Positions 22,927 through 35,298 of a stretch of 64,000 bases of DNA are shown here, one piece after another. The notes below the pieces were generated by a model. It made no database searches. It had not been told where the DNA came from and was given only the letters and a program-made list of their open reading frames with translations. Both the position numbers and the translations under genes were made by a program. This DNA is from Rhytidiadelphus loreus (taxonomy: Eukaryota; Streptophyta; Bryopsida; Hypnales; Hylocomiaceae): NCBI GenBank assembly GCA_947034895.1, contig OX344765.1, positions 38,259,001 through 38,323,000 on the forward strand, given 5' to 3'. Numbering within the stretch: position 1 is the stretch's first letter; every line of letters starts with the position of its first letter.

Positions 22927-24480
22927 TTGTCTAATTTTTTGTTGCATGTTGGTGGAAGTTCAAAGAGGATTTTGAATTTTGGAATCTCTTCTTATGTTTT
23001 TTTTGGAGACTATTTGCATATTAAATGATGAATTTTCAAATTGTTGAAAATAGGTGTATCCAAAAACAACCCTACACTTGTACATTTTAAGAAGCATTTG
23101 TAGGGGTCCCTTTTAGGAAGGGGGCACAATTAAGTGTAGTTACTTTAGTGAGCCTTATATTAATAATAATAATTCACTATAATTTTGGAATTAAGCAAAT
23201 TTGCAGCTAGCGCTAATAGTGTGGTTTATGTTGTTTTGGATAAAATCTATCTATTAATAGTATTTTCATCCAACTTCCATTCAAAACCATTTTACTTTCA
23301 TCAACTTTTGTTTCAAATGTTCAAAATAATTAGATCACATTCATCCATAATTCATTCAAATAATGTGAGAATTGCACTATCCAAATTCTCACACAATTTG
23401 AATTAAGTTAAGGAGTCAAAAAATCTAAGGTTGGATCACTAAAATCCATATAAATTCTTTAATAGACATATTTGTTTGTTCCAAGTTTTGAATTTTCAAT
23501 CATGTATACATACATAACTCAACTAAACTTGAGACAATAGTAAAAATCATACATTTGAACATTGTTCAAATAAGATATAATATAAGGAGTTGAACTTCAA
23601 TTGATAGATATCCTAAATACATGTCCTAATTTTGATGTCTTATTTTGTAACATCGTGCAATGAAAATTAATATAAAGTGTAGATGTATTTGAACAATTTT
23701 CTTTTTTAAATTTCTTGATTCAAAATCAAAGGATATCTTTTGTTTTAGAGTCTTAAATTAGGAAACACACTACCATGATGGACTTTTGTTGGTGATAGGT
23801 CTCATCCTTTCAAGGTTAATGAAGAAAGCTTGTAAGTATGTTATAAGTCTCGATATCTTTTGCTTTCTTTTCTCTATTTTGCTACTAATTATGAATAAAA
23901 ATGATTTTATTCTATTTTTCAAAGAAAAAACTGCAAATTTTCTATAAGTTATAAAATGTTCCAAAAATTGTGAAAAGTTGAAATTATCATGGATTTTTGA
24001 AGGGAAATTGAAAAAATTCATGTTAATTACTCCACATGATAATTAATTGTGAGTGGTAGAGACATACAATGCAACTTATGAACAAAGTCATCAAATATGG
24101 GAAATTAATGCATCATTCCCATGGGGTTCATTTTCACTAACATTCCAACTATCATGAAATTATCTTCACAGAAGGACCGGTTCTACAACGGCAATTAACC
24201 AGACCCTACTGGACAGATTGAACCAAATATGTCCAGCTACGCAATACCTCCCAATTACAATCAAAAGTTCAATTGAAGTTCAATTAAAGAAATCTAGAAA
24301 GAAAAAAATTAGAACTAGATTAAAGTAAGAGTTAGTCTAAAACTGAATCAAAGTAAAAGCTAAGCTAAAGTGAAACATATGGAAATCATATTGATAAAAG
24401 AAAAATCAAGTTAAAGAAGAAGTTACTTTAAAGCTAAATAAAAGTAAAACCTACGTAAAAAATGGATCAAAGTAAATGAA
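22927..24480. other. AT-rich intergenic DNA upstream of the kinase gene
   Basis: No gene recognised. From about 24290 the sequence becomes purine-rich with scattered AAAGTAAAA words that lead into the ordered repeat array. Confidence 0.4.
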
Positions 24481-24590
24481 AACTAAATCAAAGTAAAACG
24501 TGAGAGAAAACTATAATAAAGTAAAACATGAAAGAAAACTACATCAAAGTAAAAGGTGAGAAAAAACTTCATCAAAGTAAAAGGTAGGAG
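24481..24590 (+). repeat. 28-bp promoter repeat array, four units
   Basis: Units start at 24481, 24509, 24537 and 24565. Each has the form AACT...ATCAAAGTAAAA followed by a G/A-rich tail. Looser copies extend upstream to about 24420. Each unit contains AAAG, the core bound by plant DOF factors (known of the family; binding here is inference). The array ends directly before the TATA box of the kinase gene. Confidence 0.8.
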
Positions 24591-24594
24591 GTTC

Positions 24595-24602
24595 TATAAA
24601 AG
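24595..24602 (+). promoter_or_regulatory. TATA box of the kinase gene
   Basis: TATAAAAG, 66 bp upstream of the junction with the kinase start codon region, giving an expected leader of about 40 nt before the ATG at 24668. Confidence 0.65.
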
Positions 24603-24667
24603 ATTAGGCACATTGCATATCTTTCTTTCTACGTTTTTGCATGTCTTGACTTTGGTCGCACTTCAAA

Positions 24668-25501
24668 ATGGAGACAATCAAAATGATAGACTTATATACT
24701 AAAGGCAAATTGTTGGGGGAAGGCACTTTTGGCATCACATATTTGTGCACCGAAATTGCAACGGGCCAACACTATGCATGCAAATGCATTCCAAAATGCA
24801 ACCTTGTCTCACAAAAACAATATAAAACCATACAACGTGAAATTGCTATTCTAAAGTTGATCAATATTAGTGGACAATTGAATATAGTATCCATCAAAGA
24901 TGCTTTGGAAGATGAACATTATATATACATAGTCATGGAGCTATGTGAAGGAGGGACAGTCCATGATCACATGATTGAAAATGATACAACTTTTGAAGAG
25001 CCAAGAGCTGCAAAAATGATGAAAGAAATTGTTTGTGCTATCGAGGCATGCCATAGCCTTGGCATTGTTCATAGGGATTTGAAGCTCGAAAACTTGTTGT
25101 TCCAAACCAAAGATAAAGATTCTCCACTCAAAGTCATTGATTTTGGATTGGCCCAATTCCTAGAGCATGGTGAAGAATTAACCGATGTCACTGGAAGTTC
25201 ATGCTTTATAGCTCCCGAAGTTGTGGAAGGACACCATGGATCCAAAGCAGACATTTGGAATGCCGGAGTGATACTATATACTCTCTTAGCAGGGTCTTAT
25301 CCTTTCTTTGCCTACACACTTGAAGAAACATACAAAGAAGTCATGAAGGGGTCACATGATTTGTTTGTTGAAGATCCATGGCCGGACATCTCCGAGTGTG
25401 CAAAAGATCTCATTAGAAAAATATTGACATGTAATGTCAAGGAGCGTTTGAGTGCATTAGAGGTTTTGAAGCACCCTTGGATTTTAGAAAATGCCAAGTA
25501 A
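24668..25501 (+). CDS. Stand-alone CDPK-like Ser/Thr kinase, 277 aa
   Basis: Predicted cytosolic protein kinase consisting only of a catalytic domain, in one exon. Visible motifs are the Gly loop GEGTFG (17-22), the ATP lysine in YACK (39), Glu58 in QREIAIL, HRDLKLEN with catalytic Asp137, DFG at 158-160, and APE at 182-184. The domain closes with HPWI seven residues before the stop. Wording such as YLCTEIATG, MELCEGG and DPWPDISECAKDLIRK matches plant calcium-dependent kinases (CDPK/CRK). No autoinhibitory segment or EF hands follow, and the downstream DNA contains none. Length equals that of PEP-carboxylase kinases, an alternative family, but the residues look closer to CDPK. The activation segment reads GSSCFIAPE where CDPKs usually have GSAYYVAPE. 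The ATG is the first in frame, 66 bp after a TATA box. A TTAA-type element begins next to the stop codon, so truncation of a longer gene is possible. The lack of introns could also mean a retrocopy. Confidence 0.9.
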   Translation: METIKMIDLYTKGKLLGEGTFGITYLCTEIATGQHYACKCIPKCNLVSQKQYKTIQREIAILKLINISGQLNIVSIKDALEDEHYIYIVMELCEGGTVHDHMIENDTTFEEPRAAKMMKEIVCAIEACHSLGIVHRDLKLENLLFQTKDKDSPLKVIDFGLAQFLEHGEELTDVTGSSCFIAPEVVEGHHGSKADIWNAGVILYTLLAGSYPFFAYTLEETYKEVMKGSHDLFVEDPWPDISECAKDLIRKILTCNVKERLSALEVLKHPWILENAK

Positions 25502-25502
25502 A

Positions 25503-26377
25503 TTCATCCCTAAAGGACCAAGCTCCGTTTTGGGACAACATAGAGATTTTGGATAGCTCACTATGAATAGAGATTTTATTTTATTTATTTGAAATTTCAC
25601 ACAACATAGGAAAAAGGAGTAGCTTTAAGGCCCAACAATTTTCATAACTTTTGACTACATGGTTAAAAAGTTATTGTATAATATGTAGTTTGTTTCTCAA
25701 CTCAATAAAAAAAAATCACTTTTTTCAAAAACATAAATTTGAATCATTCCATTTGATTAATAAGATGAAAGTTATGAGGACTTTTAGTTTGTATTTAGTT
25801 ATAGATTTCCTACTCTAAAATATACTTTGAAGTCTCTAATTTAACTCAATTTTCAATATTCTTTGAAAAAGTTAAAATCATAGGATGAGATTGTTTATTA
25901 CAACATTACAACCATTGGGATTGACATTTTTCAGTTCCATATCTAAATTCTTAACAATTTCGTATTTTGAATTATTCTCTACTTCTTTTTACTTATTATT
26001 TTTTTCCTATATATTGTACAATCCATATGATCTGGAAATTTTCATGCATGTAGCCAACTTGCCTTCAAGAATGAATCCAAAGAAGCACCACCAAAATGAA
26101 CATTTTTCATACTAATGCAACCTTGAGAAGTGCAATTGCCATGTTTTTTGTAGAGCCAAAAAAAATATTTTTGTTGCTTCAAACACTAAGATCTTGCAAT
26201 CTTCACGGTGGAAATTTCTAAAATTTGTTCCACACCTTCTCAAACTAATGTACTACAAGATCCTATGGTTAAATATGTCCAAAAAATATTATTTTTTCAA
26301 AAAAGTGGTACTTTACCAGAAATGATAGTTTTGGAGTATTTTTGGTGAAAACATTGTCAAGGAACTTAAGGGGTTAA
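25503..26377 (+). mobile_element. TTAA-type miniature element abutting the kinase stop (family A)
   Basis: Left end TTCA then TCCCTAAAGGACCAAG; right end, reverse complemented, TTAACCCCTTAAGTTCCTTG. The right TTAA lies at 26374-26377; the left copy has mutated to TTCA. Length 875 bp, no coding. Copies are at 15183-16086 (reverse) and about 40075-41007 (same orientation), with partial reverse copies at 30240-30740 and 42660-43015. The kinase messenger RNA probably ends inside it. Confidence 0.65.
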
Positions 26378-28263
26378 AAGAAAGTAGGTGGTAGTGTTCT
26401 CATGATAAGTGGACAAAGTGTAGTTTACAAAGGTTTATATTTATGTTTAAGTGTTTGTATATGAATAGTTTGTAATAATATATTTAATGTGATTCAATTG
26501 GTTTCTTTGTACCAATATTTTTGTACAAAATATTTGTGGCTATTTAATAACAATAAAAACATTCTTGTTTATTGACTTCAACAAAGGCTCTAGTTTATGT
26601 AAAATATTCATATAGCTAAAGTGCTAGATTTGGTTGTAAGATTGTGTGAGAATGCATGATGCAACAATATGAGTGCTTTATCTCCACTCTTGAGATAAAG
26701 CCAACACAACCATGTCTCGATTCGCTTGATATGCAATTCTTAAGTTTTGGTGTCAAAACATCATTCAACTAGATTTCTAAGAAATGAACAAGTTTTTAGT
26801 TATTTCTAATTCCTAAGTATCTCTTACAATAGATTGAGATTGTAAAAGTTAGGTTTTAGTGAACTTAGTTAATTCTCAAGGAAAAAAATTGTTGTTGTTG
26901 AACTTCAATTAAGTTGTATGTTGATTTCTATTGTATAATGTGGTAGACAATATTGCACCCATTTTGAAATGGTATTATGCTTATAAATGCATGTTTGTAT
27001 GAGAAAGTTAGAAGTTAAGGATCCAAAGTTTTGGATAAATTGTATCATTTCTTGGTAATTAATAATTTGTTTTGGGATGTTAAAATAAATTTGAGACTTT
27101 GATTTATTCTTCTATTTTATTCCTAAGTCTATTCTTCTTTGAAATTTTTTGGATGATCCTTCATCCTAAAGTTGACAAATCCATAGTCTAACTTCATCCA
27201 TACATATCTCTTCCAATTCATATTTGTTTACAGAGTTTTTTATGGTTCTGGAAAGTTTCTTTCTGTGATACTATATGATTTGTATACCAACTTCTAAATC
27301 TTTGATTTTTGTTTAAGGTTGATTTATTTTTCTATTAGACCTTTGTACTTAATACGGTTCAATGTACCTTTGTATTTGTTCATAGTTTTTGAATTTCAAA
27401 TACCTATATCATATTGTTCAAGTTTCGATCCAAAAAAAGATATCAATCTTCCAAATCAAATAATACTAGTATGAATGAGAGGGGTTCAAAGTTTTGTATG
27501 ACTTTTTGATCATTGAAGTTTAAATAAAACAAAATAAACAAAATATGAATAGATTTTCTTACTTTGAAAGTTTATGTTTTGAATTATTAGACACACAAAT
27601 CCATCAAGAAATATTACAAAATCCAAAAGTACCTAGAAGAAAACTTTGGAAGAAGCTAATACTTTATTCTTCATCAAATTTGACATTATTTCACTCTAAG
27701 TTGTGTCTTTTCATTCAAATTTAGTTTAATGAATGACCAAACTTCACTCTACTCTATATTCTTTTATTTTTACTTGTTTTATAGGTTTTATATGTTTCTA
27801 GAGACTAATTTACTTTAACTATAAGATTTTAAATCTATTTTGAAGTTATGTTTGCAAATTCCAGAGCTTTATGTGGACTGAACTTCCTAAACTTCTAACG
27901 TATACTACATGGTGTGTTTCTAAGTTAAAGAATTTTTTTCTAGCACTTAGAATTTTACACACTTAGAAAAGGTTGCCCCAATTTCAAAATAGTTAGGCAC
28001 TTGCTTATTAAACCTTTGTAACATGCAAAGGAACTCCTAAAGTTTTTGGATGATTTTTAGTCTCCAAATCTTCATCTTTGATTTTCTTTTAGTTGTTTTT
28101 TGGTCTTTTAGTTGGTTATGATATTTTTAAGTATCCTACAATTAATTCTATACAAAATCTTGAAATCATTTGTACTTTCATTTAAGTTGTTGGTTTTCAT
28201 CCCAACTTGTTGTGATAACATTTAAACTTCATCCTCATTAGAAGAGATTCCTGCGTTTTAGAA
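26378..28263. other. AT-rich intergenic DNA, nothing recognised
   Basis: No gene or bounded element identified. Confidence 0.4.
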
Positions 28264-28538
28264 GACTGTGAGTTCCCGGACTATGGGAACTATGGGAACG
28301 CTGCAGGAACGCTGATCTGACGTGGCCAGGAGACGGCCACGTCAGATATTATTTTTTAATATATTTTTTATTAAAATAAATAAATATATTTATTTATTTA
28401 TTTATATTTATTTATTTATTTTATTAAAAATTTAATATATATTTTTTAATTTTTTAATTTATTTTAATTTATTTTTTATTATTATATTCTGACTGTACAG
28501 GACTGGTTCCCAGCAATGGGAACAGCCCTGAAACAGTC
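28264..28538. mobile_element. Possible miniature element with central hairpin and AT core
   Basis: Left end GACTGTGAGTTCCC and right end, reverse complemented, GACTGTTTCAGGGC with further GGGAAC words on both sides, so a loose inverted repeat. Inside lies a perfect 13-bp inverted repeat (ATCTGACGTGGCC / GGCCACGTCAGAT, 28315-28347) and then about 130 bp made almost only of A and T. Confidence 0.4.
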
Positions 28539-31500
28539 TCCCAACTAGCTGAAATCTCCCCTAATGACTCTATCTTCTTCAAATTTTGCTTGTTTGTTAA
28601 GTGTTATATGTTTTTGAAAGCTTATCAAAAATCTCTAGGAGAATGTATACAAAAATATTTTGGAATTGATTTCACTCTAGAATGTGATTTTAATATCTAA
28701 ACTGCTATATTGTTTCTGTTAATTCAATTGTCTTCTAAATACAAATTGCCAACGTTTTGAGAATATTTATACCAATCTCATTTCTGAAATCCTATTAGGG
28801 GATTCAAAAAAAGTCTTTTAAATACTTGCCTAAGTTTATAAAATACTTGTGATTTTTAATTGAATAAGAATCAAGAAAGTAGGGAGTTTCTAAGCATTTA
28901 TCTCAATTGCATTTACCCACACTTCATTGTTCTCCGTTCTCTTCATTTCAAGCACATTTGCCTTATTGGACTTCATATTGTCCTTTTGTTATTGTTATGT
29001 TGCTTATGGCTTATGTTTATGGTTTTTACAATGAGGATTTAATAAATCCAAACTCAAAATTCATTTTCTATTCTAATTTTCTTTTGTCTCTCACTTCTTA
29101 AGACAAAATTTGATTTTTGATACTAGTAACTATCAAATCTAAAGAGAAACAAAAATATGTGATTTTTCATATGTAACCGACTTAGAAAACTCAAATGGTG
29201 GACGAGCTCTTTCTATATTCAACTACCTAGAACTTTGCCATAGGAAAATTGGCTTCTAATTCTTGCTTTATTCAGTTTATAGAAACCTATTTAAGCTTCC
29301 AGTTTGAGTTTCAGAGCTCTTAATTAATCTAGCTTGAGAGCCAAGTACTTGAATTTGGGTACCCAATGTCAAATTTAGGTTCAATATGTCATGGCAATTT
29401 GCTCTTAATCCCTAAGCTCCATTGTCCTATGAGGGCAAAAATGCAACCTTGGGTAGGCTCATACGTTTTCAATCTTTATTGTAGTTTTTTGAATATTTTT
29501 GTTAAGCTTAGTAAAAAAAGCCCCTTGGGAATATTTTTTTTTGTTTCAATCAATGCCCATGAGCAAAAATTATGGCACAATAACCTAAAAATGGAGGTCG
29601 AATGGTAACGCAAAAAAAATCACCAAAAGTCAAAATAGATTAAATTTTTTTTCTATGAAATATTATATTTTTGTCTATATATAAAGCTTTTATTCATCCT
29701 ATTTGACTAGTGATAAAAAAGTTATGGACAATCTTGTTTTTTGGGCAATTTAAGCATCTTAAAAAAATACCTTATGGGATTCATATCTGAATGCAATTTT
29801 TTCTATTTTTCAGAAAAAAAACATTTGAAAGGATGGAGGGTGTTTTCAGGCTTGAAATTGCTTAAAAGTACTTAATCCCAAAGCAAGGCTGAAATCTTTT
29901 TTTATATTTGTTCATTAACAAATCCAACCATAGGATCCCTTAGTTAACTTGTTAGGGAAATCTTTCCAAAATTACAGAATAAGAAACTTTACCAATTGCA
30001 AGATCTTGTTGCTTAGATTTCAAAAAGAAGTATTTTCAATTTATCCCAAATGGTTAGATTTCAGCTTTCAAACTTTATACAGTTTTTTTTAGATCCTACA
30101 ACTTAATACTCTTTGTAATATGTTGAAGACATAATTTGGGAATATACATAAAAAATATCAATTTTTTTTTCCATATTCATGATTGAAAAAATTAGTATGT
30201 GGAAAGAAATAGAGTATGATTTCAATACTAAATTGTTAAGAATTTAGTTATAGAATCAAAAAATTCCAATCCCAACGGTGATAATGTTGTAATAAAAAAT
30301 CTACATCCTATGATTTTATTTTATTTCCAAAAATATTGAAAATTGAGTTAAATAAAGGACTTCAAAGTTTATTTCAAACTAGATAGAGATTCCATAAGTG
30401 CCTGCAAACTAAAACTCTTCATAACTTTCATCTTTATAATCAAAAGAAAATTATTCAAACTTATCACATATATAGAAATCTAGGAAACCAAGTTTAAAGA
30501 TTTTTTTTTTTTAAAGTAATTTTCTTTGAGCTGCCCAATGAGCATCAAAATTTACATATCATGCAATAACTTTTTAACTGTGTAGTCAAGAGTTATGACA
30601 ATTGTTTCACCTAAAAGCTGCTTGGACACATGTGTGAAAGTTTTGAAGAAAATAAACAAAAATTTCCTTTATAATGACTAGTGAGTTGTCCAAAATTGCT
30701 ATGTTGTCAAAAAAATGTAGTTTAGGCATTTAGGAGTTAAGTATACTTGCTATATCAATCTCATAATTGGAATTTATTTATTGTGTTTTAATTTCATTGT
30801 TAGAGTCATTAACGATTTAGATTTTTGTTCAAGGAGGTTAGCTCACCCCAAATGCAATCAATTTTGAACTAATTGCCTGTGGAGTGAACTAAATTCCTTG
30901 AAACATTTTTCAGTAAATTTTTTTATGAAGAAAAAATGGAAGTGACATCTAATGTGAGTTGTTTCATGTCTTTTTGACCTTCAACAAATTAGTCACAAGT
31001 TTTTGAAGTTGAAAAGCAATGGTCACTAAAAACAACCACTTCTTGAAATGTACACTTTTGAAACATTGAAGGAAGCAAAATGTACCTTTTAGAGCACCTT
31101 ACCTTAGTGTATTAATATGGCTAAGATGATTGGAAAGACATGGAGTTCTAAACAAAGGGTGGTTACAATAGCACAATTGAAATTTTGAAGTTTAACTAAC
31201 CTTCATAAATTTGAAACTTGGAAGACAAAAAAAATACCACTTATGGGAGCCAACCTATTCATGATTAGCCCTCCTCCATTTGGAAAGTGTAGGGAGGTCT
31301 ATTTCCGTGCAGGTACGAGATGAATAAGTGATTAGGAATAGTGCATTATGATTGGGATACATGACTCTTGATTTAGCAACTAGACCATGGTCAGAAATAT
31401 AATGACCAATATGGAACAAACATCATATTTTACTAGAAAATTCATGGTGATTTTGTTTTGGAAAATAAAATTCAAAAAATTTATGGAATCTTCATTAAAT

Positions 31501-31697
31501 CTATTTTTTGCACATGAAAAAGTCTATTTCAATATACTTGCACTTGATATATGCTCAATTGCTTACGTGGTGGAAATGGATTGGCTCCCTTAATTGTCTT
31601 CATTTTACTTTGGTATTTTATGAAATAAGGAAACTTGACTTCAACTAATCTTAACGAAGGTTACTAAGAGCTTATCTTAACTAAGGTTTTGAATTGC
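28539..31697. other. AT-rich repeat-derived DNA without genes
   Basis: No coding recognised. A TTAA-CCCTAAG-like terminus occurs at 29405-29420 without a clear partner. A partial family A element in reverse orientation occupies about 30240-30740 and ends TTTAGGAGTTAA. Confidence 0.45.
30240..30740 (-). mobile_element. Partial family A element
   Basis: Reverse-oriented copy of the left two thirds of 25503-26377 (shared GCCCAATGAG, ACTTTTTAACTGTGTAGTCAA and similar phrases). It ends in TTTAGGAG before TTAA at 30737-30740; the other end is not clear. Confidence 0.55.
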
Positions 31698-31848
31698 CAC
31701 TAGTAGAAAATTTGAAATTTTTGTCATTTTGGACGCGTTGTTTTGGACAAAATCTAATAGAAATCTGTTGAAAATAATAGATTTCTTGTTAGATTTTGTC
31801 CAAAACAACGCGTCCAAAATGACAAAAATTTCAAATTTTCTACTAGTG
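31698..31848. mobile_element. Fold-back miniature element, CACTA-like ends
   Basis: A 151-bp near-perfect palindrome. Each arm is about 69 bp and starts CACTAGTAGAAAATTTGAAA; the first 60 bases of the arms are identical, and they differ only near the loop. The loop is about 12 bp. It is flanked by TGC at 31695-31697 and 31849-31851, a 3-bp duplication as in CACTA elements. Transcription through it would give a long hairpin RNA. No coding. Confidence 0.85.
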
Positions 31849-33668
31849 TGCCTAGACTAGTTGTTGAACTCACTAAACTTGACTTTTGATTGAGACTTTG
31901 ATGAACTGGAAGCAAAAAAAGGATAACTTTGGTTGTATGACTAGTGTGAATGAAGAGTCTATTGGAGATAGTTCAACAATCTAAGCCATGTAGGCCTAGG
32001 TATATGAATTGGAACTTTAGTTGGGAATTGGGACTGCATTGGATTTTGCCATAACCTAACTGATCCTTTGAAATGGAACTGAACTTGGATGTGGCCAACA
32101 ACTAAAGGCATTGGAGATGAAACTTAGAGTTTCAAGGATGTTTCCTATGAAAACAAAACAAAACAAAAAGTTTGTGGTTTTGGAGACTAGAATGACATGG
32201 AGATTTGATATTGGTGTTCAAAGCTTTGCCATCATGAGGGTTTGAAAGATGGAAACTAGCACAAAATAAGAGGGAAAAGACTTAAGAAAAAAACATAAAG
32301 TGGTACAAAGAATTTCAAATAAAGTTTTACCATTAGTTTAGACATAAGAAAGACATAAAACACTATGAAATGGAAGAAAATACTAATTGACCCTAAATTT
32401 GCAAGAAAAAATTTAGGTATTTTCTAGAATTTTACCATAGTTGGTTGTAGCAATTGACTTCCAAGAAGACTAACCTATGCAATCTAGTAAATCCTAAAAT
32501 TTTACATCAAGCCTCCAGGAGCTTCTATATACATAAATGCAAGCTAATTTTCTTACTTTGCACATTTAAACAAAGATGTATGTCAATAGCTACTTTTTTT
32601 ATTGGTAAACTATCTAGCATCTTTCAATTGGTGTGGCATCTTGACGCTCTAATTACACAATTGAGCTCCTAGAATGGTCTTTAGTTGAAGATGCCTCCTT
32701 TTGGCCTTTGGTCATGAACTTTGTTGCTTCGTCTTGAAGCTAGAATTTTGTACAAGTATAATTTATTCATTTCCTCATCATGGTTGATTAATTTACAAGA
32801 CTTCATAACCTAAGGACCATTTGGAGTATACTAATATATGAGGTCACTTGGGGGAACTACATTTCTAAGAGTTTTAGCCATTTTGTTGCATGCACAAGAT
32901 TGTTTGTTTGTGTATCTCTATTTTGAATGGGTATCTTGCTAATTTGATCGAGACCTTCTATCCCTTGGGGGGTTTGGCTATCTTTGAGCACTAATTGTAT
33001 TTTGTGGTTTCCAATAAGTTCTTTTTACGCCCAAGGTTCATTTTGATGTTTTGTGGTAAGTGTAACCCTCCTTCAAGTTAACATACTTATTTAGGAACTT
33101 TTTACACTTACAGGTAACTTTTGTTGCATAAGTGAAAAAATAAAGAAAAATATGAGCTTTGGTGACAATTCTTGGGCTCACACATGGCAAGGACCAATAA
33201 CTTGCAAAGCAAATTTAGCTACATTAACAGTTCTTCATGTATTTTTGTTTGATGAACATGAGTACAAATAAAAGTAAGTGATCACAAACACTGATTCAAA
33301 TACTATTAGAATATATGCAGTCTGCAAGATAGTTACTTTTAGTCTCTATTTAACGTTGCATCTACTCTTTGACTTTCTAAGCATTGGTTCAAAATAACAT
33401 CTTAGAATTGATTTGACATGATTTAACATGATTTGACATTTAACATTTATCTTAGAATCGATTTGATAATGCACAGGCAAATTGTAGTGTTCAAAGGATG
33501 CTTGAAACAAAGACCAAGAAGTAGGTTCCGATACTAGGTGAACTTGTGAGGCCACTGAGCTGGCATACGACGATGACAGAGGCTCCAATAATTACTGCAA
33601 ATTAATTATTGAAGTAAGAGGAATCAAAGTTTTAAGTGGAAGTAGATCATATGCAGTCACCATCATTA
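31849..33668. other. Intergenic DNA, nothing recognised
   Basis: No gene or bounded repeat identified; only short spurious frames. Confidence 0.4.
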
Positions 33669-35295
33669 GAGCATCTCCAGCGGCGACCTGGAAAAGGGGC
33701 GCGCCACAGACCATGTACCGTGATTGACTGTCGTTTCTCCTTCCCGGCCGGCCAACGGTGCTCTGTAAACTAGGCACGTGAACATGCTTCCCGAGGAGCT
33801 GGTCTCGGGGAAAGTAAAAGATGTAAGTGCAGGCCGTCCATTAACTGCGATAGACAGAGGCGGGCAGTTACGAAGAAAAAAATTGAGTGCAATGAGAGCA
33901 ATAAATCCCTCACAAATTCAATATCAAGCAATTGATTGGTTTAAAATGAAAGTAAAAGTATTTTCTCTAATTTTTTAATTCAATGAAAATTTTGAAAATC
34001 AATAACTATCACTTTGTAGGTCCAAAAACCACCAAATTAAATCTATGTGCCCCTCCTTTTGAAGAGCTTTCCAACGGTATCAAGAATGTAGCCAAAGGAT
34101 CCATAGTTCAAAAGATCGTTGTGTAATAAAGAAATAAACAACATGTCCTAAGTTATTGATAGTTTTTTATTTGAATTTCATTTGTAATAATAAAAATTAA
34201 TTTATAAATATATCAATTTTATTTCTAGAATAATATAAATTTTTGATAATAATAGTCTAATTCTAATTATAGAAATCACTTTGAGTAAGATTTCTAATGA
34301 TTAAAAAAAAGGATTTGAACTGCAAGTTTACAATCTTTATATAGAAACTAGATGTATTAGAGATCCAAACTTCTCTATTTTGGGCCCAAACTTTTAGAGT
34401 TTGGGACTGAAGCTTCTCCAATTTTGATCCAAACTTTTAGAGTTTGGGGCCGAAGCTTCTCTAACTTGGACCCAAACTTTTAGAGTTTCGGGCCGAAACT
34501 TCTCCAATTTGGGCCCAAATTTCTTCAGTTTAGGGCCGAAGCTTCTTCAATTTGGGCCCAAGCTTATTTACGTTGGGCCCAAACTTTCTTAAATTGGGGG
34601 CTTAAATAGAAAAACATTGGGGCTCAATTTTTTTGAGTTTGCCCTAAACTGCTTGGAATTGGATTAAAAAATTTCATAATGCTTGGGCTCTAATAGAAAA
34701 ACTTTGGAGTAATAAACTCTTAATTTTGGGACCCAAGAATTAAAATTTGAGGCCCAAAATTCTTGGGCTGTAATACTAAAAGATGTCTTATGTATAGGGC
34801 CTCTATTATTTTCACTTTGTTTTCAATGCATGGCTTGTTTTGTATGTGATATATGTATGTTTCCTATAGGTATATTTAGCTCATTTAAAAAGGTTATTAC
34901 CTTGTTTTTTTATATAAAAGAACAAATAGGAAAACAAATATAAATAAATCAAAAAGAAGTTTGGAAGAGCTTTTATGAGTTGAGGAATAAGTGGAATGTT
35001 TTTAGGAAGACTTGAACAATGCAATATATAGTGCATAATATGCAAAATACCTCCTCCTGCTCGAATGTCCTCCACCTCTCGGCGCCATCGAAAACAACAC
35101 CTAATTAATTGTGTTTGCCAATAGCGTGGCCCGAGTCAATCATGCAAGCCCCTGCAACATTTCGTGTCGAGCCAAAATTTTAGTGGTCCCGGCGTTGAAA
35201 AACGCTTCCAACTGCAAGTGTTGGGTTGAAGTTCTCCTTCCGGTCACACCACAGGCTTTGCAGGGTCACTGTAGCGTGAACCGCTGGAGATGCTC
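33669..35295. mobile_element. Non-autonomous PIF/Harbinger-type element, 1.6 kb
   Basis: A perfect 15-bp terminal inverted repeat GAGCATCTCCAGCGG at both ends, flanked by TTA at 33666-33668 and 35296-35298, the target duplication of PIF/Harbinger. The outer 200-300 bp at each end are GC-rich while the core is AT-rich. No transposase is visible. It carries the internal repeat array at 34370-34610. Confidence 0.82.
34370..34610. repeat. About 43-bp tandem array with GGGCCCAAA
   Basis: The unit reads approximately CCAAACTTTTAGAGTTTGGG then CCGAAGCTTCTCCAATTTGG, in five to six diverged copies, ending with looser GGGCCCAAAC words. Each good copy carries TGGGCCC or a variant. Confidence 0.75.
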
Positions 35296-35298
35296 TTA

